The notes beneath the pieces were generated by a model that was not told the DNA's origin, ran no database searches, and worked only from the letters and a program-made list of their open reading frames with translations. From assembly GCA_024699855.1 (NCBI GenBank), contig JAMPIQ010000002.1:8556001-8620000 (forward strand): a stretch of DNA of 64,000 nt, written 5' to 3'. The translations under genes were made by a program, and so were the position numbers. The first letter of the stretch is position 1; each line of letters opens with the position of its first letter. This document shows positions 33,109 to 45,589 of this stretch, in pieces. Source of the DNA: Aphelenchoides besseyi. Its lineage: Eukaryota; Nematoda; Chromadorea; Rhabditida; Aphelenchoididae.

Positions 33109-35941
33109 TCAGAGAGTAAGAGAAAATAACAACGAGCTAAGCGTAGTAATAAGGATGATAGAAACAGGAATATTCGTGGTCTCACAACCACTAGTTGACC
33201 ATTTTGAATTGGTGGTTCCAACCACTTCATAAGCTTCTTGCAGCGAGCCAGACCATTCACGTCCACGGAACGACTGCATGTTGAAGCCGGTAATCGGTGC
33301 GCGAATGAAGGGATAGAGGTAAAGACGATGACAGTTGGGTGGATGATTTGGATTACGCTGTTTGGCTCTCAACTGTTTGAGATCAAAGTGAATGTGAAGA
33401 CGATGATCGTAAAGTCGTTGGGCTGGCGGTTTCACTATTGCATTCTCGCAGTGAAGTTCCGAAACGATGAGGGCAGTGACCTAAAACGAGAGCGATGATC
33501 GTTTGCTCATATTTGACCTTAAATATAAGGAATTTAGGACCCAAATTTTGTTCTAATTTCCGAGTTGCTTTTGGTTTTTGTGGCGCATTTACTGTACTGA
33601 CATTAGTCTTCGTGTCACAACGATTCATCCTCGCCATTCGAATGCAAATCGTTCCCAATGGGCTCCGAGTGGCGGCACCATTTCACTCTATTAGAGTTTA
33701 TGGAGTTGTTCATTTGATGTTATTCGATGCCCGAAAAACAATGCCGAGCGGCAAGTGCAAAGTGTGGCACTCGGATGCGCAGATTCTCGGAAATTGACAT
33801 TTCGACCGCCAAATTTCACTGCTCATGTTATTCAAATCAATCGGCAAATTTGAAAGCAGTTGGCATTAACGTCAATTTAGAAACGTTTCTTCGTCGAGAT
33901 TTTGCATTCTTTGCATAATCTCATCGTAAAACGACCACTCGACTTTTTGAAGAAACAAAAGCGAACGACGAATGTCAAGTGCCGGAACCGTTTGGTTGTT
34001 CGAGTGCAGTCCGGTGCTTTCAGGTTGGCGTTGTTTTTGCATGTAAACGATTGTTTATGTCAGATTACAAACCTTTGGACGAATCGGGAACCTTGATATT
34101 ACGCTAACGTTGATATGATAAGGATCAGTAACGATTCCTTCAAGTTGAATTAACCCATCTTCTGACTGATGGCCAAGATCCGAAAAACTATCATACGATT
34201 CCGAACGGTTAGAATCGCTTGTGTCTTCGTCTTTGGTTCGTACAATCAGTTCCTGAAAAAGAAAGCGGTCAATGAAAGCGAGTTAATTGCATTGAGGAAT
34301 GCCCGACTACCCAAATACCATAAGGTCATCAGACGTCTTCAAAAGATGTCCGGCCAAGGACCTTTTTCACGAAAAGATTACTGTTGTTCCGCGGGAGTTT
34401 TTAATCCGCATGTTCGAATGACACGATTCGGATTAATGCGATTTTCGCGCCTTTGAAAAGCCGCCAACATCCAACTGTTTTCAAAGTTAATTGAGCAAAC
34501 GAACCTGCTTTGTTTTGAAGTCTCTGAAACCTTCTGAGCCACGAAAGACGAGTCGATAGTCGATTCGTATAGCAAACCACGTACTGGCAGTGAGGCCATC
34601 AAAACTGAACAACTGAAATCATCGTTTTATGTTTGTATAGTTAATGCGATTTGGTTGGAGTGTTTGCGCTCATAGATTTCAACTGACACCCATCTAACTT
34701 GTCATTAATACACTGAGTGTTGAGCTCATACCGTGAGTACGTAGTTATTTGCTCCAAACTGCACGGTAATCGACCATTAGACTAACTAGCTCTGACCCAA
34801 ACAGACACCCGCAATTTACGCCGCCGCAATTTGATTTCAACTCAAAACCACATGCAGAATCAATTGGCGAGTAAACGAGCTTTTGCACGTTTTGTTGCCT
34901 TCTAGGTGTTGAATGAAGGCGTGGAGACGTTGTGGGCTTGAATTGATTGACACATAACAGTCATTGCACATTCGATAAGCTCGTTGAGCTCGAAATATCC
35001 GACTGGTCATTTTTGTTCATTTGGCCATCTCGTAGCGGAATTACGAAAACTCACGACGGTTTGGCGCGACGGAAACGGAAGACGCCGTTGAGTGCGCAAC
35101 AATTCGAGAGGCGACCATCAACTTCTTTGTTCTTCTTCCTTCAACCAAAATGACCGTTGCATCGAAATTAACTGACCAACTGGTTTGCCGTCATTAGCGG
35201 TACATAAAAACTTTTGACCGAATGAACAAATGGATTTGAACTTCCGGTGTAGTCCGAGGCGAAAGTTGGTTACAAAGTTCTTGAAAGCTTCGGGTATTTT
35301 CGTTACTCGGAAATCGTTCTCAACCAATGGTGGGCACTTGCTTGTAATTTATTTTCCGCATATGTGCTCAACTATTTTCCCATACAAATTCCGTCAATTG
35401 ACAACGAGATTTACGGAGATCGTAAAAACTAAACGATATGGTTCGTAGAATGGAATACAAAAAACTGGTTGAGCAAATAGCTCGGCCCTTCGGCATTTAC
35501 CGTAACATGAGCTCGAGAACGAGCGAAGGTGGACGAGCAGCTACTTGACAAAATTACAAAACCCGAAGTGGCATGTTTCAATACGCCGCTTCACTGTTGA
35601 CAATTTCTTTCGGAAATTCGCCACTTTTGTTTTCTCAAATTTCTCTGCGCGCAACCACTTTGACTGATTGGTCGGCAGAAACCAAACGTCGATTTCACAC
35701 TCTCCATCCAACGACTTACTTGATCTTGGTATCGTGAAGTCGAAAGACCACTTCGACGGAATTCACGCAAACGATCCAAATCGAAGATGTGAACATCCAT
35801 ATCGAACCTCGACACGTCCGCAGCTCCCAGCATTCGTACAACCACCGATTTCGAGTCGACCGAAGCAACTTCGAATCGTGCAACTGGCGATGATGCCCCA
35901 CACATTAACGGCACTAACAAAGAAACCAAAACCCACAGCAT
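33109..35941 (-). CDS. secreted, membrane-anchored protein with FN3-like domain, unrecognised
   Basis: Start at 35941: MLWVLVSLLVPLMCGASS is a signal peptide, followed by PVARFEVASVDSKSVVVRMLG and DMDVHIFDLDRLREF. After a ~56-nt intron: SKWLRAEKFEKTKVANFRKKL. An FN3-like block reads YSRYELNTQCINDK, CQLKSMSANTPTK, SFDGLTASTWFAIRIDYRLVF, DFKTK (34755-34510); it requires an intron with a GC donor near 34657. Later exons read ELIVRTKDEDTSDSNRSESY and LIQLEGIVTDPYHINVSVIS, then DTKTNVSTVNAPQKPKATRKL, then VTALIVSELHCENAIVKPPA, ending in a hydrophobic tail (IPVSIILITTLSSLLFSLTL) that could be a GPI signal or membrane anchor. Several inner exons (34330-34450, 34760-35560, 33660-34020) could not be joined with certainty. 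It may act at the cell surface; I do not recognise the family. Confidence 0.55.
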
Positions 35942-38332
35942 TACGGTTCGACTGGACTGTCCATGAGCACGTGATTCAATTTTCTGCAAAAACAACGGTC
36001 CCGTGCACTTCATCAATGTTTTCACACGATACGACGTGCCACGAAATGGTCAATAGAGAACAAGTTTGAAACCCTTCAGCAGGCAATTTGTCGAGTTGAA
36101 CGTCAATTAAAAACTCAATCATTGAAATTCAAACATTCGCGCAGTTCAATCAAACCAACAGACGAGTTTTCTGTTTGATTTGCTCAAAATCAATCAGGCG
36201 ACACGATTCGAGCAAACGCAAATCTTGTAAATAAGAACCACAGACGATACGAATTTACACCTGCAGATGGCTTCGAGATGAATTGGTGCTAATGAAGGAG
36301 TGGAATCGCACGCGAATACGTAAACTATACCGCCTATGTTTTCATTTAGTCAACTTCTTGGAAGCTGACTCCCTAAGACGAAATCGAATCGTCTGAACGA
36401 CAAATCCTCCATATTCATGTTTTCGAAAAGAATTCAAACAAAAGGGCTTGTAATAAGCAGCAAGTGTGAAATAAGTCAAACGCCTTCTTTTTTTTTGTTC
36501 AGGTGAATTGTGAATGAGAAGTCGTTGAAAATGGGCATTCGCCACGACGCCAAAAACGTGCATACAAAAAACGACTCCGTTAACGTCTCGGCCCTCAGGT
36601 AATCGTGACGTTTACAGGAACCGCATTGCCAACTGAAGACCGTGCAATTTGCCAAACGACCTCTGAAACACCCGCCTTTCCTGTGAAAAGTCCAAAGAAA
36701 GCGGCGACAAAGCAAAGTGGGCGGAGTGTTTGAATCGAAACCGCGCGATTCTGAAGAGCCGCAAACATAAGTCAAGAGCGAATTACAAGGTAAATGTCCG
36801 CATTACAACAGAAAAGCAAGTTCACAGATTCCCGAGGTTAATTGTCTTTCTGTAGTCACAGTTTCCAATCTCGGTGTTCCCGAGAGCCGAAAAAACCTGA
36901 AAACGTTTTTTGTGTTTAATTACCACATGTCGGCAAACTCCAAAATTTGACCTCATCGTAATGTTCTCGCAATACAAAACTCATGGCGCCAAACCGATGA
37001 GACGGAACTCCCACAGAGTGCGGCGAGCTCATCGTCCAGCTCCGCATTGTCTTCCATCTGTGGACAACGAACACCGAGAATTGCGCGTAATCAACGGACA
37101 CCCGCTGCTCAACTGAATTTCTGGCCTTTGGCTTGCCGCGCCAAGAATCTTCGCATCTTCCGCCCATAATTTGCATTCGAGCTGTTTGGTTGCAAATATA
37201 CGACTTCCGGGCATGCTTCCATTAAACGAAAAATATCAATAGATTGCTTGAAGCTATGCAGCCAATCAGTTAGGGATACTAATTAGAAATGAGCAAAATT
37301 AAGAGACCGTTCGATCATTTCCAGCTTACCAAAGAAGTCAATGAACTCTAACAGTAGAACGAACAAGGTCGATCTAATCGCTTTATCGATCCATCTGCCT
37401 TCTGATCCAAATGCTCAGGGCAGCCGCCAATCGCATGATCGATGACCGTAGAACATGCGGAACAGTCTTTTCGGCAGCTTATTTGTCCAACAATGAAATC
37501 GGTCGATGCCGACAGGTTAATGTTCCTAGTTGTGCGTATGCAATGCGCTAAGATTAACATAAAAACTAACGACTTCTATAATTGTTGTTAAATCAGACAT
37601 TTAAGTTTCCTGTTGAATAGCGAACTTCTTGTGAAACCTTCAAATTTGTTTGTGTTCTGAAAAATTTATGAGGTCTTGTGACTTTTTCGAATTAGTTTTG
37701 TTCAATGAGACCTTTGGCCACAAAACATATAATCACAAATGTAATAACAACATCGACGACGGTTGTCATTCGTGTGTAAAAAGAACAATAAACTTCAAAG
37801 AAAAAGAGTCAAGTGAAAGCTTTGTAACCTAATTGAACTCGTATATCCGAAAACTGGTCAAACGAACACTTCGATTGTAAAAAGTCCTTGCATTTCGTTC
37901 ACAACAAATCTATTTTAAGTCTAACAGTTAGCAGACAAACGATAAGAAACTGAAGTCGTTTGATCACAATAACCTTCTTGCTGTTGTACGATCCATTGAG
38001 AGCTTTGTGTTTAAATGTCATTCCGAGTCATGTTGTTAAATCGAAAGTGTCAAAAAGCGTCTTGTTATTCACGTGCGTTGTTTTCGCTATCAACTGAACG
38101 ACGGCAAATTGATTGCAATCAAAAGTCGGCAATTTGATTGATGAAGACGATAAAACTGTTGCGCAAGAAATGATGGGCGGCCAAAACAACTTCGTTTTGA
38201 TCGAAGATCCCTCCAACCGAGTTGTTTATCAACAAGCGAACAGTCGAAAAGTTGTCAGTTTGCTTTTCGCGCGATAGTGTCGACGTTTCCTCTGATCTTT
38301 GTTCTATTGACTATTTTGGTTGGAACAACGAA
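35942..38332. other. long gene-poor spacer
   Basis: About 2.4 kb. Open frames at 36342-36563, 36476-36775 and 36910-37214 overlap on both strands without motifs. A + stretch at about 38125-38270 reads DEDDKTVAQEMMGGQ and FVLIEDPSNRVVYQQ in one frame, with an equally open minus frame; it could be a 5' exon or a fragment, but nothing links it to PAICS. No repeat or RNA gene is recognised. Confidence 0.35.
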
Positions 38333-39840
38333 ATGTCCGATCCACTTGCTCAAGGAAAAACCAAAGCAATTTTTGCAATTGACGGCAAACCGGATCGTGT
38401 TTGTGTCAAAAGTTTGGACTCGTTGACTGCTTTCAATGCGAAACGAAAGAATGAGATCGAAGGTAAAGCGGAACTTGCGAGCAAAACCACTTGCAACGTG
38501 TTTCGATTCCTCAACGAATGTGGTGAGTAAATTCGGTAATACCGTAAAAAGTTTTGCTCGTTTTAGGGCTGAAAACTCATTTCGTTCAGGAGCTTAGTGC
38601 CAGTGAATTCGAGGCCTATCGATGTGCTATGATTCCAATTGAATGGGTTGCAAGACGTCTGTTTACAAGTGAACTTCAGGTTGTCAATTTCGTTTTTAGG
38701 TGTAGCCACTGGTTCATTTTTGAAAAGAAATCCGGGAGTTGCTGAAGGATACACATTCACACCGCCGTTGATTGAAACTTTCTTTAAAGATGACGAAAAC
38801 GACGATCCACAATGGAGCGAAGCTCAAATTTTGTCGGCCGGATTTGAATTCAACGGTCGAAAAATCAATATTCATGAATATCGGTTAGGTTCTCAAGTTG
38901 CTAAGTGAACAAATGAGTTTTTTAGTTGGATGAGTCGAGCCACTTCGGTTATTTTCCGTTTGTTGGAACGTGCGTGGAGACGTCAAGGTTGCGTTCTTGT
39001 CGACATGAAGATCGAATTCGGCGTTACGACTGCTGGTGACGTTGTGTTGGCCGATGTGATTGACAACGACTCGTGGCGAGTTTGGCCGAATGGAGACAGA
39101 AGATTGCAGTTAGACAAGCAATTCTATCGGGATCTACCACAGGTCTTTGATTTTGTTTTCCTTTTTTTGAAGAAAAGTTTACAGGTGACTGACGAGGCAA
39201 TCAAAGAATTGAAAAAGAACTACGATCGAGTCGAACAATTAACCCGTGAATTTGTCAAGGATGGAACAGAACCCCGTGCTGTCATTCCAATGGGATCGGG
39301 AGCAGATATGCCGTTGGCTGAGAAGATTGCAACTCATTTGCGATCGTTCGGGGTTCGACCAATTCTGCGTGTTTATTCGGCACACAAATCAACTGCTGAA
39401 GTGTTGAACATGGTGACCGAATACGAAAGTAAACGAGAAAACGACGTTAAAAATTCAATTTTGGTACTTCAGGTGATTCAACTCCAACAGTTTTTATTGC
39501 AATTGCCGGACGATCGAACGGTCTTGGACCTGTGATTGCGGCCAACACCGTTTTGCCCGTGATCAATGCACCGCCAGTTAACGCCGAATGGACGGCTCAC
39601 GATATTTGGAGTTCGTTGCGAATGCCCTCTGGAGTTGGCTGCACAACTGCTATGGGACCAGACGAGGTCGCATTAGCTGCTGCAAAGATCTTCGCTAATA
39701 GCTCCCATCTTGTTTACGGACGACTTTTGGTGTCTCAACTTAATAATGTGGGCAAAATTTTGGTAATTGCGATTTCATGTTTGTAGTCAAAAGTTTAATT
39801 TTAGGACTCTGATCGTAAGGCGTTTAATCGCAACGAATGA
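38333..39840 (+). CDS. paics: PAICS: SAICAR synthetase / AIR carboxylase
   Basis: Seven exons from [18 protein letters not shown] (start 38333) to [11 protein letters not shown] (stop 38838 + 1000, at 39838-39840). The N-terminal SAICAR synthetase domain has [74 protein letters not shown] and [18 protein letters not shown]. The C-terminal AIR carboxylase (PurE class II) domain has [48 protein letters not shown] and [13 protein letters not shown]. This is the normal fused animal enzyme for two successive steps of purine synthesis (AIR to CAIR to SAICAR) in the cytosol. A 31-nt intron near 38670 rejoins RLFT to SVATGSF. Length is typical. Confidence 0.95.
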
Positions 39841-42834
39841 ACTTGTGGAGTTAATTGACGTCAGTAAACGTCCCTATTGACTATTTTCTTGGTTTGTACG
39901 CTTTAGAACGTGAATGATGCGAATAAACTTGTTTGAATTCTTAACTTCACGGTCACTGACATCACAGTCAAAACACGATGGAAACATGAGTTGAGAAAAC
40001 AGAATTATAAATGGTGTTTTAGAAGTTGTTTACTTGCGAAATAGGAGTCGGTGGATTAACTTTGTTGAACTAAAGGTTACGGATAGCGTTGTGGACACCG
40101 CGAATTCGCCGCCCCATCCGATAATTTAATTATCAGATGATGTCCTCTGAAGTTATTTTTGTTCATAGAGACGTGGCTTTTACCCTTCGATTGTATCAAT
40201 TTGTTTATCTAATCCCAAACAACGATAGTGCTTATTGGTCGAGAAAGAGTGTCTTCACCTCAAAAACTTCACGAATCAATCGACGGTTTTTGTTGCGAAA
40301 TTTAGTTACTCATTAATTGGAGAGACAAAACCGGCGGTTGAAACAACTATTCTGTTCATTCGTCCTTTGACTACGAGAACAGGGTTTCGTGCTCAACCCA
40401 CTCATCTGACATAACTTCTTCAAGATAATCTTGCAGTAGACATTTGCAATTCGAACGCAAATAGCAATCTCGATATTTTGATGTGCGGGGGGGACTTCGT
40501 GTCGCTTTTGAAATGAAAATCGCTGCAGGGATTTACGGAAGAACGACAGCGAACGGTTGAGGGTTTCTCCAACATGACGTCCACATTGTGCTGCATGGAA
40601 TAGAAAAATGTCTAATCCGCGGAAGTGGGAACACAATCGAATTTCACCGTAACTGATGATCCGTTTGGAAACAAGCAGAAATTAAGGTTCGATTCACAGA
40701 TCTTCTACGGGAATCTCAATTACCGACTAATTTGTTTCGATAGTTATGCACGGATTAGCTGCCTGTGAGTTTTCGTCGCTAAATTAGGAACGAAATTTGT
40801 GGCTAAGATGGTAACATTCAATCTAATCAACTTATATTTTGATTTCCGTTCTTTTAATATTACCGACCATAAAAAATTCCGTTAAGCTTCTGCACTATCG
40901 AGTTCTTAATAGGCGGAAACTTCCTTCTAAGCTCGTAGTTTACAAACATCAAGAACAACAACCGTATGGTAACTTAAAGAGCGTTTACTCCAGCCATTTG
41001 TTTACCTTTTGTATTTTGGCTTTTCGTTAACATGAAGGTAACTAAAGGAAAGTTACTGATGCATAAACTTCTCAAGAAAAACACTCTCATTTATTTTGTA
41101 TACTTCTTTTTGACGTACTTTTATTCGAGACACTTGCATTCGAGCGACAAAAGTTCACCGAATAGTCTACCGGAATGGGAGTTAGAGATGTGTCAACTGA
41201 CATCCTGATTCAATTAACGAAAACAGCCATGTTCTTATTTTAACCGCACCCAATTAAGAGACTTCTCCCAGAATTCACGGTGTCCAATTAATCCAGATCT
41301 TTTGTTTGTGTGGCTTCTTCGTCAGCGATAGCGAACGGAAATTCGGTTAGGAAGTGCGTAAATCGTATCTCGATGTCGTTTCTTATGTTTGAATTCAAAC
41401 GACATCTCGCGGATACTTTTGCACGATTTCAAATTTGATTTGCTATCTTGCACAATCATCGTTGAATTGAATTGTTTCAATTGTTGACGACATTTGAACA
41501 CGGGACTCCGAAGAATGAATGATAATTGCACGCTTAGAACTTGCGACCGTCTTCTGAAGTTTCTTGTGAATCGTCAATGAGGTCTGTGAGAATGTAATAA
41601 CAAATCGACCTTTTGAAAGCTGCAGAATCCGAGTGAGTGTACTATCTATTAATTGCTAAGGCCCATTATGCACGTGAATTTATGCTTTTGAGTCTCAAAG
41701 TTGTAAGTCCATTGGAAATTGAATTCTGCAATGACTTGTAATTTCCCTTCAATTTTATAGCTTGTCTTCACGAATTTGGGCTTCAACTCTGTATAAACAC
41801 ACCTGTAACTGAATGGTTGATAAGAGTGTGAAGTTGAGAGTCATGTTGGCATTCTCAGAAAAGCGGTTCTTAGTTTCGGATTTGTCGAATGTTTGATCAA
41901 GTTCTGTCGAATAGAATTTGATATTTCTGAACAACCTTATTGTCTTGGTAGAACCTTTCGTTGTTTCCTAGTTTCGGATTTGCAATACCCAAATGGCGAA
42001 TAAGATTCTCATGTTGGGAACCGCTTTTGTGATGTTCATTCCAACTGACAAGAACGCTAATTTGTATTCCTTGAATCTCGATTTTGCACGAATACGTGAA
42101 AGGACAATTGGACAAAGACCCACGAGTAAACTTAAGGAACTTTATGTCTCGTACTTGACCGTTAATTCTTTCCGTTGAATAATTGAGTGAAATCGAAACG
42201 TGGGAATCGTCGAGAAAACCAATGATGCTGAAAGTCTTCGGATGTCTTGTCCGAGTTCATTTTTGTGCATATTTGGTTTTTGTTGTTTACGCGTCATTGT
42301 GTTATTATCGACCTGTTGCAAACTCTCCAAGGACAACAATGGCGGTCGAATTTTGAAACTTGTTAGTGTAAGCAAAAAGAGCAAAAATCGTTGGAAGCTA
42401 ATTGTGTTCAGCTAATCTTTGACTTGGTTTTGTCATTGGATTCCATTTCGGTTTTTGGAGATTGTGTCCAGTAGAACGTGGGATCTGTTCGTGTACTTGA
42501 AACAACAAGCCTGGAAACAGCTGTTGATTTTCGGTGACCGTGTGAATTGCGCACATTTTCTATTTCCAAGAAATCTCCGCCTTCATAAACTGAGCGGATC
42601 TTCGGGAGGCGGGCAAATGGACTTTTTGTCGTGTCATTCGCGATTATCCATTTAACTGCATGTCTCATTTCCTACGGTACGATTTGTGAAGCTCGAGAAA
42701 GCTACGTGGGATGACGGAAATTAGCGGACTCGTCGTTTTTATTGTTTGGAAATCGATTCGACGACTGAATGCTAAAGACTGGTGTTGAGGACGCTTAACC
42801 GACGGTAATCTGTCAGTTGGTCGAAATCAAGAAA
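39841..42834. other. gene-poor region, possible decayed elements
   Basis: About 3 kb with no convincing gene. Short overlapping frames on both strands (for example 40313-40636, 41322-41531, 41897-42115, 42142-42384, 42408-42668) lack motifs, and their phases do not connect. The minus strand just downstream of the pol-like fragment (42400-42830) might hold further decayed element sequence, but I see nothing diagnostic. Confidence 0.35.
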
Positions 42835-43173
42835 TTAATTGTTTATTGGGCCTGTGATTGTTTTGCTAAGTTCTTTGAAAGTTTTTACTGAAAAATTGCG
42901 TGACTTATTGAAAACTAGCTTGTCACCCACGTTCTTTATTGTTCGTGTTTTGGAACGATTTCTGAACTCTTCGAGAATGTGCTCATTTTGATGTTTAAGA
43001 TCTTGGTGTTGCGCAATGAGTATATCGAACGATTCGCTGAAGTTAATGGATGGAAACGTTGAACTTGTTGATTTTGTGAGTTGAACAACAAAATGAACGT
43101 TTACAGTCAACTTTAGAAAATCGATATAAATCACACGGAGTTGGCAATCGTGTACAGACAACTGAATGAACAA
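42835..43173 (-). mobile_element. possible retrotransposon pol C-terminal fragment
   Basis: An open minus frame contains ESFDILIAQHQDLKHQNEHI, then FRNRSKTRTIKNVGDKLVFN, then KTFKELSKTITGPI. The spacing, basic stretch, VGDKLVF and the ending TGPI resemble the region after the integrase core of LTR retrotransposon polyproteins (VGDxVLV...K...GPY/F). No integrase core, protease, reverse transcriptase or LTRs are seen nearby, so if real it is a remnant. It lies directly upstream of, and opposite to, the GPCR gene. Confidence 0.35.
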
Positions 43174-43248
43174 CGTGCTTGTTTGCAGTTGGCAAGCGAA
43201 CCAGTGAGTTTGCTATTTTATGGGTATCGATAGTAAAACGGAGTTTAG

Positions 43249-44847
43249 TTGAGATGCGAGGAAGGCGAATTTCATCGGATGTTAATGGGCAATGGTTTTA
43301 TTTTTCTGTGTGCTTTGGCTATAGTGGGAAATTGCTTAAATCTGTTGGTTTATGGTTCAGACAACACGCGGTTCTTCATTGCAATTCGAATGCTATGCAC
43401 GAAAGTACTGGTTAATACGTTAACATGTCTAGTATTGCTTCCGCAAGCGTTAAGATCAAGTGAGTCGTGGGGTTTGGAATTGTCAGATTTTTGTATTGTC
43501 TTAGTACCGTTGTGGGAACCAGGAAGTGAAACCGATCAGTTGTATTGGAAAGCATGGCCATTGTTAGCTTGTTTTGTAAACATTTTCGGATTCTGCGGAA
43601 TGTGGTTAACGGTGTTGATTATCACTGAAATCTATATACACGTTAGTTTGAAGACCAATAATTTTGTTATACAAACTGATTTTAGGTATTTTTTCCACAC
43701 ACATCAAAATCCATTTGTACCTATCAAAATTTGTATAGAAGTTATATTCTGATTATAATTGTTGCCATTTCACTTGGAGTCATTTATCCGATCAATCGAC
43801 ACGTGGATTTGCGTACAGAGTGTGGCCAAGTGGATGCTGTTGTTGTAGCAGGAAAATGTAAGAAAAAGAGGTTTTCGAACGTTGTTCATAGACAATTTAG
43901 CATCATTTTTCAATTTATATGAACGAATTAATGTGACACTAAATATGACATTCGCTATAGTCATTCCATTGGCTTTGTTGGTCGGAATGTCTATTGCCAT
44001 CACATATCGATTGGTTGGCAAATCCCAAGTACTTTTACGTGCTCCAACAAGCGGTGGTGTCGGAAGATTCGGAACTGAAAAACGAACAGTGACTCGAATT
44101 GCACTCATCACAACGGTTCTACAGTTGATTGGTGAGCTTCCATCAGTGCCAATTTTCGTCTATGTCGCGTTGTCAAGTTCACCCTTTATTGAGGATGATA
44201 CGATTTGGTGTAGATGGCAAACCCTAAGTCAATTCCTGGGTTATTGCAATGTTTCGATTTCGTTCTTCGTTTACGCGGTATTTTCGCCACGTTTCAGACA
44301 GTCCATTCAAAAGTAACTATTACCTTGTATGCATTAACCGATCTTTCATTCATAGACGTTTCTGCGCTCGTAATGGATTGACCGGTCGATTAAGCCGATC
44401 ATCTCCTTCACAAAAGCACTCAACGACAAAATTGGAGGATGCCAAACTTTTGGCAACACGCAGTTTAACATCCGTCCAACGACACAGCTCAGCATCATCA
44501 GGTAAGTGAAAAAGTATCTCGTGACAATAAACTACCCGTCTTTCTTTGCAATACACTAATCCATTTGTTTTGCGACAAATTTCGATTCCAATTTTTTTGT
44601 GACGGGTTCTCGTAATCTTAATTCTACACCGGAAAACATTGTTCATTTATAAGACAATACCACCATTCATCGTAAAAGCACACGTCTATAGTTTTCATCT
44701 ATTAGTCAACATTTGATGTTTTCAGATGACACATTTCGACAAACACCAGCACGACATTATCTCACGGTTTGTGCGAATACTCAACGTTTAAGTTTGGATT
44801 CTACGAATACGGCAGCCAAAACAAGCGACGTGATCAATTTACTTTAA
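43249..44847 (+). CDS. rhodopsin-class GPCR, peptide-receptor type
   Basis: Spliced exons give seven hydrophobic segments: FIFLCALAIVGNCLNLLVY (TM1, with GN), KVLVNTLTCLVLLPQAL (TM2), WKAWPLLACFVNIFGFCGMWLTVLIITEIYIHV (TM3, the DRY position reads EIY), YILIIIVAISLGVIYPI (TM4), MTFAIVIPLALLVGMSIAITY (TM5), RIALITTVLQLIGELPSVPIFVY (TM6), and FLGYCNVSISFFVYAVFSPRFRQ (TM7, ending in the NxxF/FSPRFR style of nematode FMRFamide-like receptors). The cytoplasmic tail is Ser/Thr-rich (SLTSVQRHSSASSG) and ends DVINLL. The first exon is unclear: 43249 follows an acceptor-like gtttag and has no ATG there, so an upstream exon with the start is probably missing from this model; an internal ATG lies at 43279. 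Confidence 0.8.
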
Positions 44848-45254
44848 ACTGATTTGTTACACTGAAAACTTTCTTTCGCCCGTATCACCCGAGTTGCCGG
44901 TTAACTTCTTCCTTTTGCTCATATCTTTGGGTTGTTTGATCTCGTTGTTTTTGAATTACGCATTTCAAATAAATGTTTTTTGATAAAAACATTGTAATAT
45001 TTGGACAACTACTATAAGCTAATAGTCTAGAGATTAATTTCCTATATCACAAACTCTGATCACTCCAAAGTACACTTTCTGAAGACAAAATAACTCATAT
45101 AGTTTATATAAACATGTAATGTACACAAACAAGACAACCTGAGATCTGGTTACAAGAAAAAGGGTTATAACGATACACTAATGCAGAGATCACTGGCTAC
45201 AGAGACATCGGAATCTGTACACGAAGCAACATGGACCAAAGTTTCCGCACAAGT
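44848..45254. other. convergent spacer
   Basis: About 400 AT-rich bases between the GPCR 3' end and the first small-peptide gene; AATAAA-type signal near 44968. Nothing else seen. Confidence 0.4.
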
Positions 45255-45487
45255 TTAACCTCTTCCGCAATTGAAACTACTATAAATATATTAATTAGCA
45301 CAAAATTAAATCTTAACACTTACGTACACATGAGCCAGAATCCACCGAGACTGTTTCCCGAACCGTAATCTCCGGCACCAGTTCCGAAATTTGGCCATCC
45401 GAACTGAGCGTTAGTCGTATGTTCGGCCAGAATAGTGAACAAGAAAACAATAAGAAGAATCATTTTGATTGAAGAAGCGCTGAGCAT
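45255..45487 (-). CDS. small secreted peptide, C-terminal FNCGRG family (copy 1)
   Basis: Start at 45487 gives MLSASSIKMILLIVFLFTILAEHTTNA (signal peptide), a Gly-rich segment QFGWPNFGTGAGDYGSGNSLGG, then FWLMCT and, after a ~44-nt intron, SFNCGRG and stop. The mature peptide would be about 35 residues with two cysteines spaced C-x3-4-C near the end. The same layout recurs in the gene 0.9 kb upstream (LGAYYTLCGTFNCGRG), so the two are tandem paralogues. The TATA-like box at 45571-45578 supports the start over more upstream ATGs. Function unknown; secreted effector, antimicrobial or signalling peptide are all possible. Confidence 0.65.
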
Positions 45488-45570
45488 GTTGAGAGAAGAA
45501 TTGAATAGGTTAACAAGTGTTGTTATTGGAAGTTGTACTATTGATGCTGATTTCACGTTTCGACCAGTCA

Positions 45571-45579
45571 CTTTTATAA
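45571..45579 (-). promoter_or_regulatory. TATA box of peptide gene copy 1
   Basis: On the minus strand it reads TTATAAAAG, about 85-90 bases upstream of the chosen ATG. Confidence 0.5.
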
Positions 45580-45589
45580 CGCCGCTAAA

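Noticed and set aside
35660..35730. A 20-nt intron in the FN3-like gene
   Set aside because: An acceptor further on (ccaatcag) gives a ~56-nt intron and keeps the frame (YQDQ to SKWLRAEK).
36342..37214. Open frames in the 36-37 kb spacer
   Set aside because: No homology, no splice partners, mutual shadows.
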